A stretch of DNA of 29,425 nucleotides from an uncultured Prevotella sp. (GCA_905198745.1 CAJKDU010000028.1:1-29425); one strand, 5' to 3'; shown: positions 1 to 8,550, counted from the stretch's first letter. Made by a program: numbers and translations. Notes: generated by a model from the sequence alone, not told the origin.

Positions 1-215
1 AAATACTTGGCCAAAGTCCTTTGTTTTAGTTACTCCTTACCCGGAAATCTATTAGGTTTTATAGAGGAAAGATACAATATTAAATGAATAACTTCAAAGT
101 TTTTGTCGCTCTTTTTACGCTTTATTTTGTTTGACTTGTCTGTTGTTGTTTCTGTGTTTTCTTTTCTTCGCAATAGCTCTTAATTTTTTATATGTACATA
201 AGAACAGCTTTGTAA
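1..215. other. AT-rich intergenic edge, no gene seen
   Basis: This stretch lies downstream of uvrC at the left edge of the window. I see no convincing open reading frame, no clear hairpin followed by a T-run, and no TAnnTTTG promoter with a matching upstream TTTG. A short palindrome, TATGTACATA, sits near position 190. The end of the uvrC transcript is therefore not located. Confidence 0.4.
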
Positions 216-2066
216 CTATTCCCTTTCTCCGTCTGTGGTATTATGAAAGTGATTGTAAACAATTTCTCCTTTGACGTTTCCTACAGCCTTCTTTAGGACT
301 GTTAGCGGGGATTCTTTGATGGCTTTCACGCTTTTCATATGTTTTAAGAGGGCGTCTTTTGTCTTGGGTCCGATGCCCTTGATGTCGTCAAGTTCCGATT
401 TCAATGCGTGTTTGCTTCTTTTGTCGCGATGGAAGCTGATGGCGTACCGGTGTACTTCATCCTGAATGCGTGTTAGCGCATGGAATAGCTCACTCTCTGG
501 TTTTAGTCCCACGACAATTTGAGGAAAGCCGAATAACAGTTCGTTGGTTCTGTGTCTGTCGTCTTTTGCAAGTCCTGCTATGGGAATGTTCAGTTGCAAT
601 TCGTCTTCTATAACTTCCCGTACGGTTTCCATTTGTCCTTTTCCTCCATCTGTTATTATCAAGTCTGGTAAGGTCGCGTTTTCCTCTATCATACGTTTGT
701 AACGTCTTCTGACTACTTCTTGCATCGAAGCGTAATCGTCTGGTCCTACTACCGTTCTGATATTGTACTTTCGATAGTCTTTTTTTGATGGTTTCATTCC
801 TTTGAAAACAACGCAACCTGCTACTGCGTCCGTACCAGATATGTTTGAATTGTCGAAACATTCTATTTGGTAAGGCATCTTTTCCATCCTGAGTTTGTTC
901 TGCAGTTCTTTCATGAGTCTTACCGACTTTTGTTCTGGATTCAGCTTTTCTGCTTGTTTCAATCGGTCGAACTTGTATTGCTTTCCATTCATTTCGCTCA
1001 GTTCCAACAGGTGTTTCTTGTCTCCCTTTTGTGGTACAAAGAATGTGGCTTCGGTTAGCTTCCACTCCATGTCGAAAGGAACAATTATTTCTTTTGCATG
1101 ACTGTTGAACCGTTCTCTGATGTCGAGAATGGCCATTGTAAGCAGTTCCTCATCACTTTCCTCGAGTTTCCGCTTATACTCAAATGTAAACGACTGATTC
1201 ACGTTGCCGTTAGTCACGTGCATATAATTGATAAATGCGTTGTTCATGCCGTCGTCGTCTGTAATTGAGAACACGTCTACATTGTTGATTGTATGGCTTA
1301 CCACTTCGCTCTTTGAGCAGTATTTGTCGAGGAGAAGGTATTGCCTTTTGATTTCTTCTGCCTCTTCATACTTTAGTTCTTCTGCCTTCTGCTGCATTTC
1401 TTGAAACAACATCGTGCATATTTCCCTAGTGTTTCCTTTCAGTATTTCTTTTGCTCTTCTGATGTTTTCTCTGTATTCTTCCCATGATTGCTTGCCTATA
1501 CATGGCGCTTTACAATTATGTATGTGATATTCCAGGCAGGGTTTGTATTTCCCCATTTTAACTCCCTCTTCTGTAATTGGGAAATGACAGGTACGTGGTT
1601 TATAAAGCTTTTTAATAAGCTCCAATACGGCATACATGCTTTCTGTATGACTATATGGCCCGAAAAACGTGCCATGGCGTTTGTTGATTTGACGTGTTTT
1701 GAATATGCGTGGAAGATATTCGTTGGTTACACAAATGCTCGGATAGGTTTTGCCATCCTTTAATAGAACATTGTATTTGGGCTTGTACTTCTTGATCAGA
1801 TTGTTCTCAAGTAGCAGTGCATCCTCCTCTGTGTTGACTACAGTGTACGATATATCGCGAATCTTGCTTACAAGTACTTTCGTTTTGTATCTGTCTACTT
1901 CTTTATGGAAATAAGAAGAAACACGTTTCTTTAGGCTTTTGGCTTTGCCTACATATATGATTGTGTGGTTCTCATCATAATATTGATAGCTGCCAGGCTT
2001 GTCTGGCATGCTCATTACTATGCTCTTTAAATAAGCCAAACGCTTTTCGTTTTCTTCTTTTGTCAT
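216..2066 (-). CDS. uvrC: UvrABC excinuclease subunit C
   Basis: UvrC is the nuclease of nucleotide excision repair; it cuts on both sides of a lesion marked by UvrA-UvrB. The 616-residue product is normal for the family. It starts with a GIY-YIG nuclease domain (about residues 20-100, with the KPGSYQYY and IIYVGKAKSLKKRV stretches). A UVR domain that binds UvrB follows near residues 203-237 (rich in KAEELKYEEAEEIK). The RNase H-like nuclease half contains ECFDNSNISGT, and a helix-hairpin-helix region lies near the end (DDIKGIGPKTKDALL). The start MTKEENEKRL gives a standard N-terminus. No promoter of the usual type was found just upstream, and a strong terminator after apt separates the two genes, so how uvrC is transcribed is unclear. 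Its base composition is AT-richer than genes further right. Confidence 0.97.
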   Translation of the reverse strand: MTKEENEKRLAYLKSIVMSMPDKPGSYQYYDENHTIIYVGKAKSLKKRVSSYFHKEVDRYKTKVLVSKIRDISYTVVNTEEDALLLENNLIKKYKPKYNVLLKDGKTYPSICVTNEYLPRIFKTRQINKRHGTFFGPYSHTESMYAVLELIKKLYKPRTCHFPITEEGVKMGKYKPCLEYHIHNCKAPCIGKQSWEEYRENIRRAKEILKGNTREICTMLFQEMQQKAEELKYEEAEEIKRQYLLLDKYCSKSEVVSHTINNVDVFSITDDDGMNNAFINYMHVTNGNVNQSFTFEYKRKLEESDEELLTMAILDIRERFNSHAKEIIVPFDMEWKLTEATFFVPQKGDKKHLLELSEMNGKQYKFDRLKQAEKLNPEQKSVRLMKELQNKLRMEKMPYQIECFDNSNISGTDAVAGCVVFKGMKPSKKDYRKYNIRTVVGPDDYASMQEVVRRRYKRMIEENATLPDLIITDGGKGQMETVREVIEDELQLNIPIAGLAKDDRHRTNELLFGFPQIVVGLKPESELFHALTRIQDEVHRYAISFHRDKRSKHALKSELDDIKGIGPKTKDALLKHMKSVKAIKESPLTVLKKAVGNVKGEIVYNHFHNTTDGERE

Positions 2067-2105
2067 GTGCTTAAGTTGTTTGTATCAAGTAGTTAAGACC
2101 TTTTC

Positions 2106-2121
2106 TGTTTCACGTGAAACT
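2106..2121. other. parS-like ParB binding site 1
   Basis: The 16-mer TGTTTCACGTGAAACT contains a perfect 14-bp palindrome, GTTTCACGTGAAAC, and differs from the bacterial parS consensus TGTTNCACGTGAAACA only at the last base. It lies in the spacer between uvrC and apt. ParB/Spo0J loads onto parS and spreads, helping origin segregation. The match is seen directly; the function is inferred, because parA and parB are not in the window. Confidence 0.75.
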
Positions 2122-2291
2122 TTAGCGGTCTATTGTGCAGAATACATGTGCTTCCTTTTTAGAAGGCTATGCTTTGTATACTTGTCCTTGTCTAAAACAA
2201 TAAGGCTTCATTTGGTGTGTGCTGATTTTGTCTATTACCCGTGTAGGCAGTGACATGGAACTAAGTCAGTATTGTTTCCAATGGTAAGTCA

Positions 2292-2340
2292 TAAAAAGAA
2301 TAGGCGGGCTTGTGTTGTGCAAACCTGCCTATTCTTTTTA
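2292..2340 (-). terminator. Terminator after apt
   Basis: A 14-bp perfect stem (2292-2305 with 2327-2340) extends by three more pairs, including one G-T, around a loop of about 15 nt. The stem bases are A/T-rich at the foot, so transcripts from either side would end in a U-rich arm. It begins directly after the apt stop codon and most likely ends the mnmG-apt transcript. Confidence 0.85.
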
Positions 2341-2871
2341 TTAAATTTGTATAAGCGATTCTACTTCTATGTCGTCATCAAAAACACTCCTGCCGTTGAG
2401 TCCTTCGTTTACTAGTTCAATCAAGAAGTTTACGTAGATTTTCTTTGGTTTGAATTTCTTGACCAAATCGCAAGCTGCTTTCATGGTACCGCCAGTGGCG
2501 AGCAAATCGTCATGGAGCAAGATAATATCTCCTTCCTCAATGGCGTCTTTGTGTATTTCTATGGTATCCTTTCCATATTCCTTGGCGTAACTTTCTTGTA
2601 CCGTTTCGCACGGCAATTTCCCGGGTTTGCGACACAGCACGATTCCGGCACCAAGTTGCAGGGCCAGAGCCGATGACATGACGAAGCCACGGCTTTCTAT
2701 TCCGACGATTTTTGTGATACCCTTGTCTTTGTAAAGGTCGTAAAGTTCATTCTCTATGATGCGTAGACATTCGGGGTTCTTGAACAGAGTAGTTACATCT
2801 CTGAAATTCACCCCTTTCTTCGGCCAATCTGGAATGCATCGCAAATTGGCAAGCAGTGTTTTGTTGTTCAT
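2341..2871 (-). CDS. apt: Adenine phosphoribosyltransferase
   Basis: Apt makes AMP from adenine and PRPP in purine salvage, in the cytosol. The 176-residue length is typical. The N-terminal part has the family pattern IPDWPKKGVNFRDVTTLF, followed by IVGIESRGFVMSSALA and the RKPGKLPCET loop. The PRPP-binding motif is present as LLHDDLLATGGTMKA near residues 118-132; the usual VDD is HDD here, a mild variation. It sits 72 nt downstream of mnmG on the same strand with no promoter recognised between them, so co-transcription is likely. The gap upstream holds one parS-like site and the gap downstream holds another. Confidence 0.97.
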   Translation of the reverse strand: MNNKTLLANLRCIPDWPKKGVNFRDVTTLFKNPECLRIIENELYDLYKDKGITKIVGIESRGFVMSSALALQLGAGIVLCRKPGKLPCETVQESYAKEYGKDTIEIHKDAIEEGDIILLHDDLLATGGTMKAACDLVKKFKPKKIYVNFLIELVNEGLNGRSVFDDDIEVESLIQI

Positions 2872-2905
2872 TGTCAGTTACTTATAAATAATTTGTTTGC
2901 TTGTT

Positions 2906-2921
2906 TGTTTCACGTGGAACA
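2906..2921. other. parS-like ParB binding site 2
   Basis: The plus strand reads TGTTTCACGTGGAACA; its reverse complement, TGTTCCACGTGAAACA, fully matches the TGTTNCACGTGAAACA parS consensus and is the form known from Bacillus subtilis. It is in the 72-nt gap between mnmG and apt, 800 bp from the first site. The exact 16-base match makes chance unlikely. That it binds this organism's ParB is inference. Confidence 0.85.
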
Positions 2922-2943
2922 TGTGTAACATTAAAGTACTTGT

Positions 2944-4818
2944 TTAACGTCCCATGAGTACAAGAAGTACGTTGATATCGCTCGGGGAAACTCCAGGAAT
3001 TCGGCTTGCTTGAGCGAGAGTTTCGGGATTAATGGCCTCTAACTTTTGCCTGCCTTCTGTCGATATTTGATGAATTTCGCTGTAGTTAAAGTGTCCCCTA
3101 ATCTTTATGTCTTCTAATCGGTGCATCTTGTTGGCTATGATTCTTTCGCGTTCAATGTATCCCTTGTACTTGATTTTTATTTCAGCAGCTTCCATGATTT
3201 CATCTTTGCGAGTTCCGAAGGATTCCAATAAATCCCTCATCTCGGGCATAAACTGCATGATATTTGTTAGTGTGATTTGTGGACGTGCAACCAGGTCGAG
3301 GATTTTGCATCCTTCCCGAAGTGGGGCAGTTCCTAACTTTTCTAGTGCGGAATTTATTTCGACTGGCTTTACCGAGGTATTTCGGCAGAATTCCAAAACC
3401 CGATACAGCCCTTCTTTTTTCTGTATCCACCAATCGTATCGGTCTTTTTTTACCAGCCCAATGTTGTAAGCTTTCTCTGTCAGTCGCGCGTCAGCATCGT
3501 CTTGCCTTAACAATATTCTATATTCCGCTCTTGAAGTGAACATTCGGTAGGGCTCGTCAATGCCTTTCGTTGTGAGGTCATCAATAAGCACTCCAATATA
3601 AGCCTCGTCCCTGTGCAGAATGAAAGGTGAGCCGCCTGAACAACGAATGGCTGCATTAATGCCTGCGATGGTACCTTGTCCGCCCGCCTCTTCATATCCG
3701 GTGGTTCCATTTACTTGCCCGGCAAAAAACAGTCCGGGCACAACTTTTGACTCCAAGGAGTGGTTGAGTTGTGTGGGATCGAAATAATCGTACTCAATGG
3801 CATAGCCGGGGCGATACGCTTTGGCTTCTCTGAATGCGGGGATTTTGCGGATGGCTTCCAATTGCACCTCCATGGGCATGCTTGACGAAAAGCCGTTCAG
3901 ATACATTTCGTTAGTGTCTTCACCCTCGGGCTCCAGAAAGAGCGGGTGATGATCCTTGTCGGGGAAAGTGACGAGCTTTGTTTCTATTGACGGGCAATAG
4001 CGTGGGCCGGTACTTTGAATCTGTCCATTGAAGAGCGGAGAGTCAGCCAGTCCTTTCTTCAGTGTCGCGTGTACCTCTTCGTTCGTGGCACAGGTCCAGC
4101 AGGGCAATTGTTGCAGTTGCCTGTGCTTACCGAAGAAACTGAATTGGTGGAAGTCGTTCTCTCCCTCCTGTATTTCCATATCCTCAAAGTGTATGCTGCG
4201 CTTGTCCAGTCTCACAGGAGTACCTGTCTTCATGCGTCCGGAGCGTATGCCGTGACGGGTAATGCTTTCCGTGAAATGGTAGACGGCGGGTTCTGCACAT
4301 CTTCCTCCTGGATATGTGTGCCTTCCAATGTGCATCAGCCCGTTCAGAAAAGTGCCGGCCGTTATCACCACACTCTTGGCTCGGAACTCCACGCCCCATA
4401 CAGTCTTTACGCCTACAGCCTCTCCATTTTCCACTATGAGCTCGTCAGCCTGGTCTTGCCAGATGTCGAGGTTGGAAGTGTGGTCGAGGATAGTGCGCCA
4501 CTGCCAGATGAATTTTCCGCGGTCGCACTGTGCTCTCGGGCTCCAGACGGCAGGACCTTTCGAACGGTTCAACATCCTGAATTGGATGGCGGTGGCGTCG
4601 GTCACTATTCCCATATAACCTCCGAGCGCATCAATTTCGCGTACAATCTGTCCTTTGGCAATGCCTCCCACGGCAGGATTGCAACTCATCTGCGCAATCT
4701 TGTTCATGTCCATGGTGATGAGACACGTCTTGGCGCCCATGTTGGCGGAAGCAGCTGCGGCCTCACATCCGGCATGTCCTCCACCTATAATAATAACATC
4801 ATAATTGAAAAGCATCAT
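2944..4818 (-). CDS. mnmG: tRNA uridine-5-carboxymethylaminomethyl modification enzyme MnmG
   Basis: MnmG (GidA) works with MnmE to add the carboxymethylaminomethyl group to the wobble uridine of several tRNAs, using FAD. The 624-residue length is standard. The FAD-binding Rossmann motif IIGGGHAGCEAA is at the N-terminus (about residues 10-21), followed by the family signatures SCNPAVGGIAKGQIVREIDALGG and, later, the GQVNGTTGYEEAGGQG region and the SRAEYRLLLRQDDAD-like stretch (here SRAEYRILLRQDDADARLT). Two adjacent ATG codons could start the protein (MMLFNY or MLFNY). A -7 box lies only about 14 nt upstream, so the leader would be very short. mnmG is commonly found near chromosome origins, which agrees with the neighbouring parS-like sites. 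By eye its 5' half is more GC-rich than its 3' half. Confidence 0.98.
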   Translation of the reverse strand: MMLFNYDVIIIGGGHAGCEAAAASANMGAKTCLITMDMNKIAQMSCNPAVGGIAKGQIVREIDALGGYMGIVTDATAIQFRMLNRSKGPAVWSPRAQCDRGKFIWQWRTILDHTSNLDIWQDQADELIVENGEAVGVKTVWGVEFRAKSVVITAGTFLNGLMHIGRHTYPGGRCAEPAVYHFTESITRHGIRSGRMKTGTPVRLDKRSIHFEDMEIQEGENDFHQFSFFGKHRQLQQLPCWTCATNEEVHATLKKGLADSPLFNGQIQSTGPRYCPSIETKLVTFPDKDHHPLFLEPEGEDTNEMYLNGFSSSMPMEVQLEAIRKIPAFREAKAYRPGYAIEYDYFDPTQLNHSLESKVVPGLFFAGQVNGTTGYEEAGGQGTIAGINAAIRCSGGSPFILHRDEAYIGVLIDDLTTKGIDEPYRMFTSRAEYRILLRQDDADARLTEKAYNIGLVKKDRYDWWIQKKEGLYRVLEFCRNTSVKPVEINSALEKLGTAPLREGCKILDLVARPQITLTNIMQFMPEMRDLLESFGTRKDEIMEAAEIKIKYKGYIERERIIANKMHRLEDIKIRGHFNYSEIHQISTEGRQKLEAINPETLAQASRIPGVSPSDINVLLVLMGR

Positions 4819-4831
4819 CTGTAATTTTCCG

Positions 4832-4839
4832 CAAAATTA
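4832..4839 (-). promoter_or_regulatory. Likely mnmG -7 promoter box
   Basis: On the minus strand this reads TAATTTTG, fitting the Bacteroidota TAnnTTTG -7 element. No clear TTTG lies at the expected distance upstream. Transcription would begin within roughly 10 nt of the mnmG start codon. Confidence 0.45.
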
Positions 4840-4869
4840 ATTATTTTAATTGGATTTTCAGAGAAAAAC

Positions 4870-4900
4870 TTTGATTTATCACCAATTTATAGTATTTTTG
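4870..4900 (+). promoter_or_regulatory. Promoter of the frd/sdh operon
   Basis: TTTG (4870-4873) and TATTTTTG (4893-4900) are separated by exactly 19 nt, matching the Bacteroidota primary promoter. The transcript would have an untranslated leader of about 120-125 nt before the first gene, long compared with other promoters in this window. Confidence 0.8.
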
Positions 4901-4904
4901 CAGT

Positions 4905-5029
4905 CCCCAAAGCAGGTTCACATACCTACTTTATAGTATTGTCTGCTCCTCTTTAGGATAGGACAGTGGGGGCCTGTTATGTTTTGAAAATATAAATCTA
5001 ACAGTTAAATATTTAAATTTCAATCATTT
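4905..5029 (+). promoter_or_regulatory. Long, possibly structured 5' leader of frd/sdh
   Basis: The leader can form a hairpin CTGcTCCT (4943-4950) with AGGACAG (4960-4966), with one bulged C. The same TCCT could instead pair with another AGGA at 4955-4958, giving two mutually exclusive folds. The last 45 nt are AT-rich and look unstructured. No known riboswitch was recognised; a regulatory role is only a suggestion. Confidence 0.3.
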
Positions 5030-5722
5030 ATGTGGTTATGTAATTCATCTATCGGTAGGAAAGTGGTGATGGCCGTAACAGGCGTTGCGCTTATCCTGTT
5101 CTTGACGTTCCACATGTCAATGAACCTTGTTGCGTTCTTCTCTGGCGAAGCTTACAACATGATTTGTGGTCTTCTTGGTGCCAACTGGTACGCTGTAGCG
5201 GCAACGCTTGGTTTGGCATTCCTTGCAGTGGTGCACATTGTTTATGCCTTTTGGCTCACCATGCAGAACCGTGCAGCCCGCGGCAACAACCGCTATGCTG
5301 TTACTGCCAAGCCTGCCAAGGTGGAATGGGCCTCACAGAACATGCTCGTCTTGGGCATTATTGTTCTTCTCGGCTTGCTCCTCCACTTGTTCAACTTCTG
5401 GTTTAACATGATGTTCGCTGAGATCACTCACATGACGGTGGCTCACGATCCTGCCGACGGCTTTGCCTTCATCAAGGATGTGTTCGCCAATCCTGTTTAC
5501 GTTGTTCTCTACATTGTGTGGATTGTGGCCATCTGGTTCCACCTCTCTCACGGCTTCTGGAGCGCCATGCAGACCTTCGGATGGAACGGCAAGACTTGGT
5601 TCTGCCGTTGGAAGGTTATCGGCATTGTTTATTCTACTGTGCTGATGCTCGGTTTCCTCTTTGTGGTTCTGGCCTTCACCTTCAAGCTTGCTCCCAGCCT
5701 TTGCTGCTGCGCAGGTTGCTAA
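5030..5722 (+). CDS. frdC: Fumarate reductase/succinate dehydrogenase cytochrome b subunit
   Basis: This is the membrane anchor that passes electrons between the quinone pool and the catalytic subunits. The 230-residue protein has about five membrane segments (near 12-36, 55-78, 104-127, 155-180 and 195-222), as in single-subunit di-haem anchors of the Wolinella/Bacillus type. Candidate haem-ligand histidines sit in or at the ends of these helices: H28 (LTFHMSMN), H69 (VVHIVYAF), H119 (LLLHLFNF) and H171 (WFHLSHGF). The gene is first in a three-gene operon with the flavoprotein and iron-sulfur subunits. The last residues, LCCCAGC, form an unusual cysteine cluster. In anaerobic Bacteroidales the complex mainly reduces fumarate; sdhC is an equally valid name, and direction cannot be read from sequence. 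Confidence 0.95.
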   Translation: MWLCNSSIGRKVVMAVTGVALILFLTFHMSMNLVAFFSGEAYNMICGLLGANWYAVAATLGLAFLAVVHIVYAFWLTMQNRAARGNNRYAVTAKPAKVEWASQNMLVLGIIVLLGLLLHLFNFWFNMMFAEITHMTVAHDPADGFAFIKDVFANPVYVVLYIVWIVAIWFHLSHGFWSAMQTFGWNGKTWFCRWKVIGIVYSTVLMLGFLFVVLAFTFKLAPSLCCCAGC

Positions 5723-5761
5723 CCGAAAGCCGTTATTAATTACAATTTAAAATCAGAAATC

Positions 5762-7747
5762 ATGGCTAATAAGACTATAGATTCAAGAATTCCAGAAGGC
5801 CCAGTGGCCGAGAAATGGACTAACTATAAGGCTCACCAGCGCTTGGTGAACCCTAAGAATAAGCTTAAACTCGACATCATCGTTGTCGGAACCGGTCTTG
5901 CCGGTGCCAGTGCGGCAGCAAGTTTGGGTGAGATGGGCTTCAATGTGCTCAACTTCTGCATCCAGGATTCTCCTCGTCGCGCTCACTCCATAGCTGCGCA
6001 GGGTGGTATCAATGCTGCCAAGAACTACCAGAACGACGGCGACTCCGTTTACCGTCTTTTCTACGACACTGTGAAGGGTGGTGACTACCGTGCCCGTGAG
6101 GCCAACGTTTATCGTCTGGCTGAGGTGTCCAACAGTATTATTGACCAGTGTGTGGCTCAGGGTGTACCTTTCGCACGTGAGTATGGCGGCATGCTTGCCA
6201 ACCGTTCTTTCGGTGGTGCCCAGGTTTCACGTACTTTCTATGCCAAAGGTCAGACAGGCCAGCAGCTTCTCCTCGGTGCTTATTCTGCGCTGAGCCGTCA
6301 GGTACACACCGGACGTGTGAAGCTCTTCACCCGCTACGAAATGGAAGACCTCGTGATTATCGACGGTCGTGCACGTGGTATCATTGCCAAGAACCTCGTC
6401 AGCGGCAAGCTTGAGCGCTTCTCGGCCAACGCTGTGGTCATTGCCACTGGCGGATACGGCAACACCTACTTCCTCTCCACCAACGCTATGGGGTGCAACT
6501 GTACAGCCGCTCTTCAGTGCTATCGCAAGGGCGCTTACTTTGCCAATCCTTCCTACGTGCAGATTCACCCCACTTGTATCCCTGTTCACGGCGACAAGCA
6601 GTCAAAGCTGACCCTTATGTCAGAGTCTTTGCGTAACGATGGCCGTATCTGGGTGCCCAAGAAGCTTGAAGACGCCAAGTCTCTCCAGGCAGGCACAAAG
6701 AAGGGCAGCGACATTCCTGAGGAAGACCGCGACTACTATCTGGAGCGTCGCTATCCGGCTTTTGGAAACCTCGTTCCCCGCGACGTGGCATCACGTGCAG
6801 CCAAGGAGCGTTGTGACAAGGGCTATGGCGTGAACAATACGGGTCTTGCCGTGTTCCTCGACTTCTCCGAGAGTATCGAGCGTCTCGGCATCGATGTGGT
6901 TCGCCAGCGCTATGGCAACCTCTTCGACATGTATGAGGAAATCACTGATGTGAACCCTGGTGAACTTGCCAACGAAATCAACGGCGTGAAGTATTACAAC
7001 CCAATGATGATTTATCCTGCCATCCACTATACGATGGGTGGTATCTGGGTTGACTATGAACTCATGACTTCTATCACGGGTCTGTTCGCCATCGGTGAGT
7101 GCAACTTCTCTGACCACGGAGCCAACCGTCTGGGCGCTTCAGCCTTGATGCAGGGTCTGGCCGATGGTTACTTTGTGTTGCCATACACCATCCAGAACTA
7201 CCTGGCAGACCAGGCCATTTGGCCACACCTTTCTACCGACATGCCCGAGTTTGAAGAAGCTGAAAAGCACGTGCAGGCAGAGATTGACCGCCTGATGGGC
7301 ATCCAGGGAAAGCGTTCTGTGGACTCTATCCACAAGGAACTCGGCCACATCATGTGGGAACACGTGGGCATGGGCCGCACTGCCGAAGGCTTGAAGGAAG
7401 GTCTTGAACTCATCAAGAAGATTCGCAAGGAGTTCAACACCAACCTCTTCATTCCTGGAAGCAAGGAAGGTCTCAACGTGGAACTCGACAAGGCCATCCA
7501 TCTCCGTGACTTCATCACCATGGGTGAACTTATTGCCTACGACGCACTCTCCCGCAACGAGTCTTGCGGTGGCCACTTCCGCGAGGAGTATCAGACTCCC
7601 GAGGGCGAGGCACAGCGCGACGACGAGAACTTCTTCTACGTGGGCTGCTGGGAATACCAGGGCAACGACGAGACAGCTCCCGAGCTCATCAAGGAACCTC
7701 TGCACTATGAGGCAATCAAGGTTCAGACACGTAACTATAAGAACTAA
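5762..7747 (+). CDS. frdA: Fumarate reductase/succinate dehydrogenase flavoprotein subunit
   Basis: This is the catalytic subunit that interconverts fumarate and succinate. The 661-residue length fits the non-enterobacterial type B enzymes. The dinucleotide-binding motif GTGLAG is at residues 43-48, and H75 in SPRRAHSIAAQGG is the expected site of covalent FAD attachment. The substrate region includes the NPSYVQIHPT stretch, and RRYPAFGNLVPRDVASRA contains the conserved arginine of the active site. The C-terminal helical domain carries LIAYDALSRNESCGGHFREEY. The gene begins 39 nt after frdC and is followed 17 nt later by frdB, so the three are surely co-transcribed. Codon use is strongly biased, as in highly expressed genes, which agrees with a central energy-metabolism enzyme. 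Confidence 0.98.
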   Translation: MANKTIDSRIPEGPVAEKWTNYKAHQRLVNPKNKLKLDIIVVGTGLAGASAAASLGEMGFNVLNFCIQDSPRRAHSIAAQGGINAAKNYQNDGDSVYRLFYDTVKGGDYRAREANVYRLAEVSNSIIDQCVAQGVPFAREYGGMLANRSFGGAQVSRTFYAKGQTGQQLLLGAYSALSRQVHTGRVKLFTRYEMEDLVIIDGRARGIIAKNLVSGKLERFSANAVVIATGGYGNTYFLSTNAMGCNCTAALQCYRKGAYFANPSYVQIHPTCIPVHGDKQSKLTLMSESLRNDGRIWVPKKLEDAKSLQAGTKKGSDIPEEDRDYYLERRYPAFGNLVPRDVASRAAKERCDKGYGVNNTGLAVFLDFSESIERLGIDVVRQRYGNLFDMYEEITDVNPGELANEINGVKYYNPMMIYPAIHYTMGGIWVDYELMTSITGLFAIGECNFSDHGANRLGASALMQGLADGYFVLPYTIQNYLADQAIWPHLSTDMPEFEEAEKHVQAEIDRLMGIQGKRSVDSIHKELGHIMWEHVGMGRTAEGLKEGLELIKKIRKEFNTNLFIPGSKEGLNVELDKAIHLRDFITMGELIAYDALSRNESCGGHFREEYQTPEGEAQRDDENFFYVGCWEYQGNDETAPELIKEPLHYEAIKVQTRNYKN

Positions 7748-7764
7748 TAAAAAGGAAATTCAAG

Positions 7765-8520
7765 ATGGAAAACAGTATAAGTTTCACACTGAAAGTGTGG
7801 CGTCAGAACGGACCTAAGGCAGAGGGCCATTTCGACACATTCGAGATGAAGGATATTCCTACCGACACTTCTTTCCTTGAGATGCTTGACATTCTGAATG
7901 AGCAGCTCATCGAGGACGGCAAGGAGCCATTCGTTTTCGACCACGACTGCCGTGAGGGTATCTGCGGCATGTGCTCACTCTATATCAATGGTCACCCACA
8001 TGGTCCTAACTCAGGTGCCACCACTTGCCAGCTTTACATGCGCAAGTTCAACGATGGTGATATCATCACCGTGGAGCCCTGGCGTTCGGCCGCTTTCCCG
8101 GTCATCAAGGATTGCATGGTAGACCGCTCTGCTTTCGACAAGATTATGCAGGCTGGCGGCTACATCAGCGTTCGCACCGGACAGCCACAGGATGCCAATG
8201 CCATCCTGATTCCCAAGGAGGATGCTGACGAAGCTATGGACTGTGCCACCTGTATCGGTTGCGGTTGCTGTGTAGCAGCCTGCAAGAACGGTTCGGCCAT
8301 GCTCTTTGTAAGTTCTAAGGTGAGCCAGCTGGCTCTTCTCCCTCAGGGTCGTCCAGAGGCTGCCAAGCGTGCCAAGGCTATGATCATGAAGATGGAAGAA
8401 CTTGGCTTCGGTAACTGTACCAACACACGTGCCTGCGAGGCTGAGTGCCCCAAGAACGAGTCTATCGCCAACATCGCTCGCCTGAACCGCGAGTTCATCA
8501 AGGCTAAGTTGGCTGACTAA
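7765..8520 (+). CDS. frdB: Fumarate reductase/succinate dehydrogenase iron-sulfur subunit
   Basis: FrdB carries electrons between the flavin and the membrane haems through three iron-sulfur clusters. The 251-residue product has the plant-type 2Fe-2S ligands C62, C67, C70 (DCREGICGMC) and C88 (ATTC). The C-terminal ferredoxin-like part has CATCIGCGCCVAACKNGS and then CTNTRACEAECPKNES, supplying ligands for the 4Fe-4S and 3Fe-4S clusters. It is the last gene of the operon and is followed within 30 nt by a strong terminator. The order anchor, flavoprotein, iron-sulfur subunit is the usual one for this enzyme type in Bacteroidota. Confidence 0.98.
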   Translation: MENSISFTLKVWRQNGPKAEGHFDTFEMKDIPTDTSFLEMLDILNEQLIEDGKEPFVFDHDCREGICGMCSLYINGHPHGPNSGATTCQLYMRKFNDGDIITVEPWRSAAFPVIKDCMVDRSAFDKIMQAGGYISVRTGQPQDANAILIPKEDADEAMDCATCIGCGCCVAACKNGSAMLFVSSKVSQLALLPQGRPEAAKRAKAMIMKMEELGFGNCTNTRACEAECPKNESIANIARLNREFIKAKLAD

Positions 8521-8550
8521 GTCGAGCAAATATAATTATAGATAGAAACA

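Noticed and set aside
1..215. Possible oriC next to the parS-like sites
   Set aside because: No cluster of DnaA boxes (TTATCCACA) was found here or in the other gene-free regions, and dnaA is not in the window.
2065..2253. 62-codon frame across the uvrC-apt spacer
   Set aside because: It runs through the parS-like site, has no promoter and shows no protein-like pattern.
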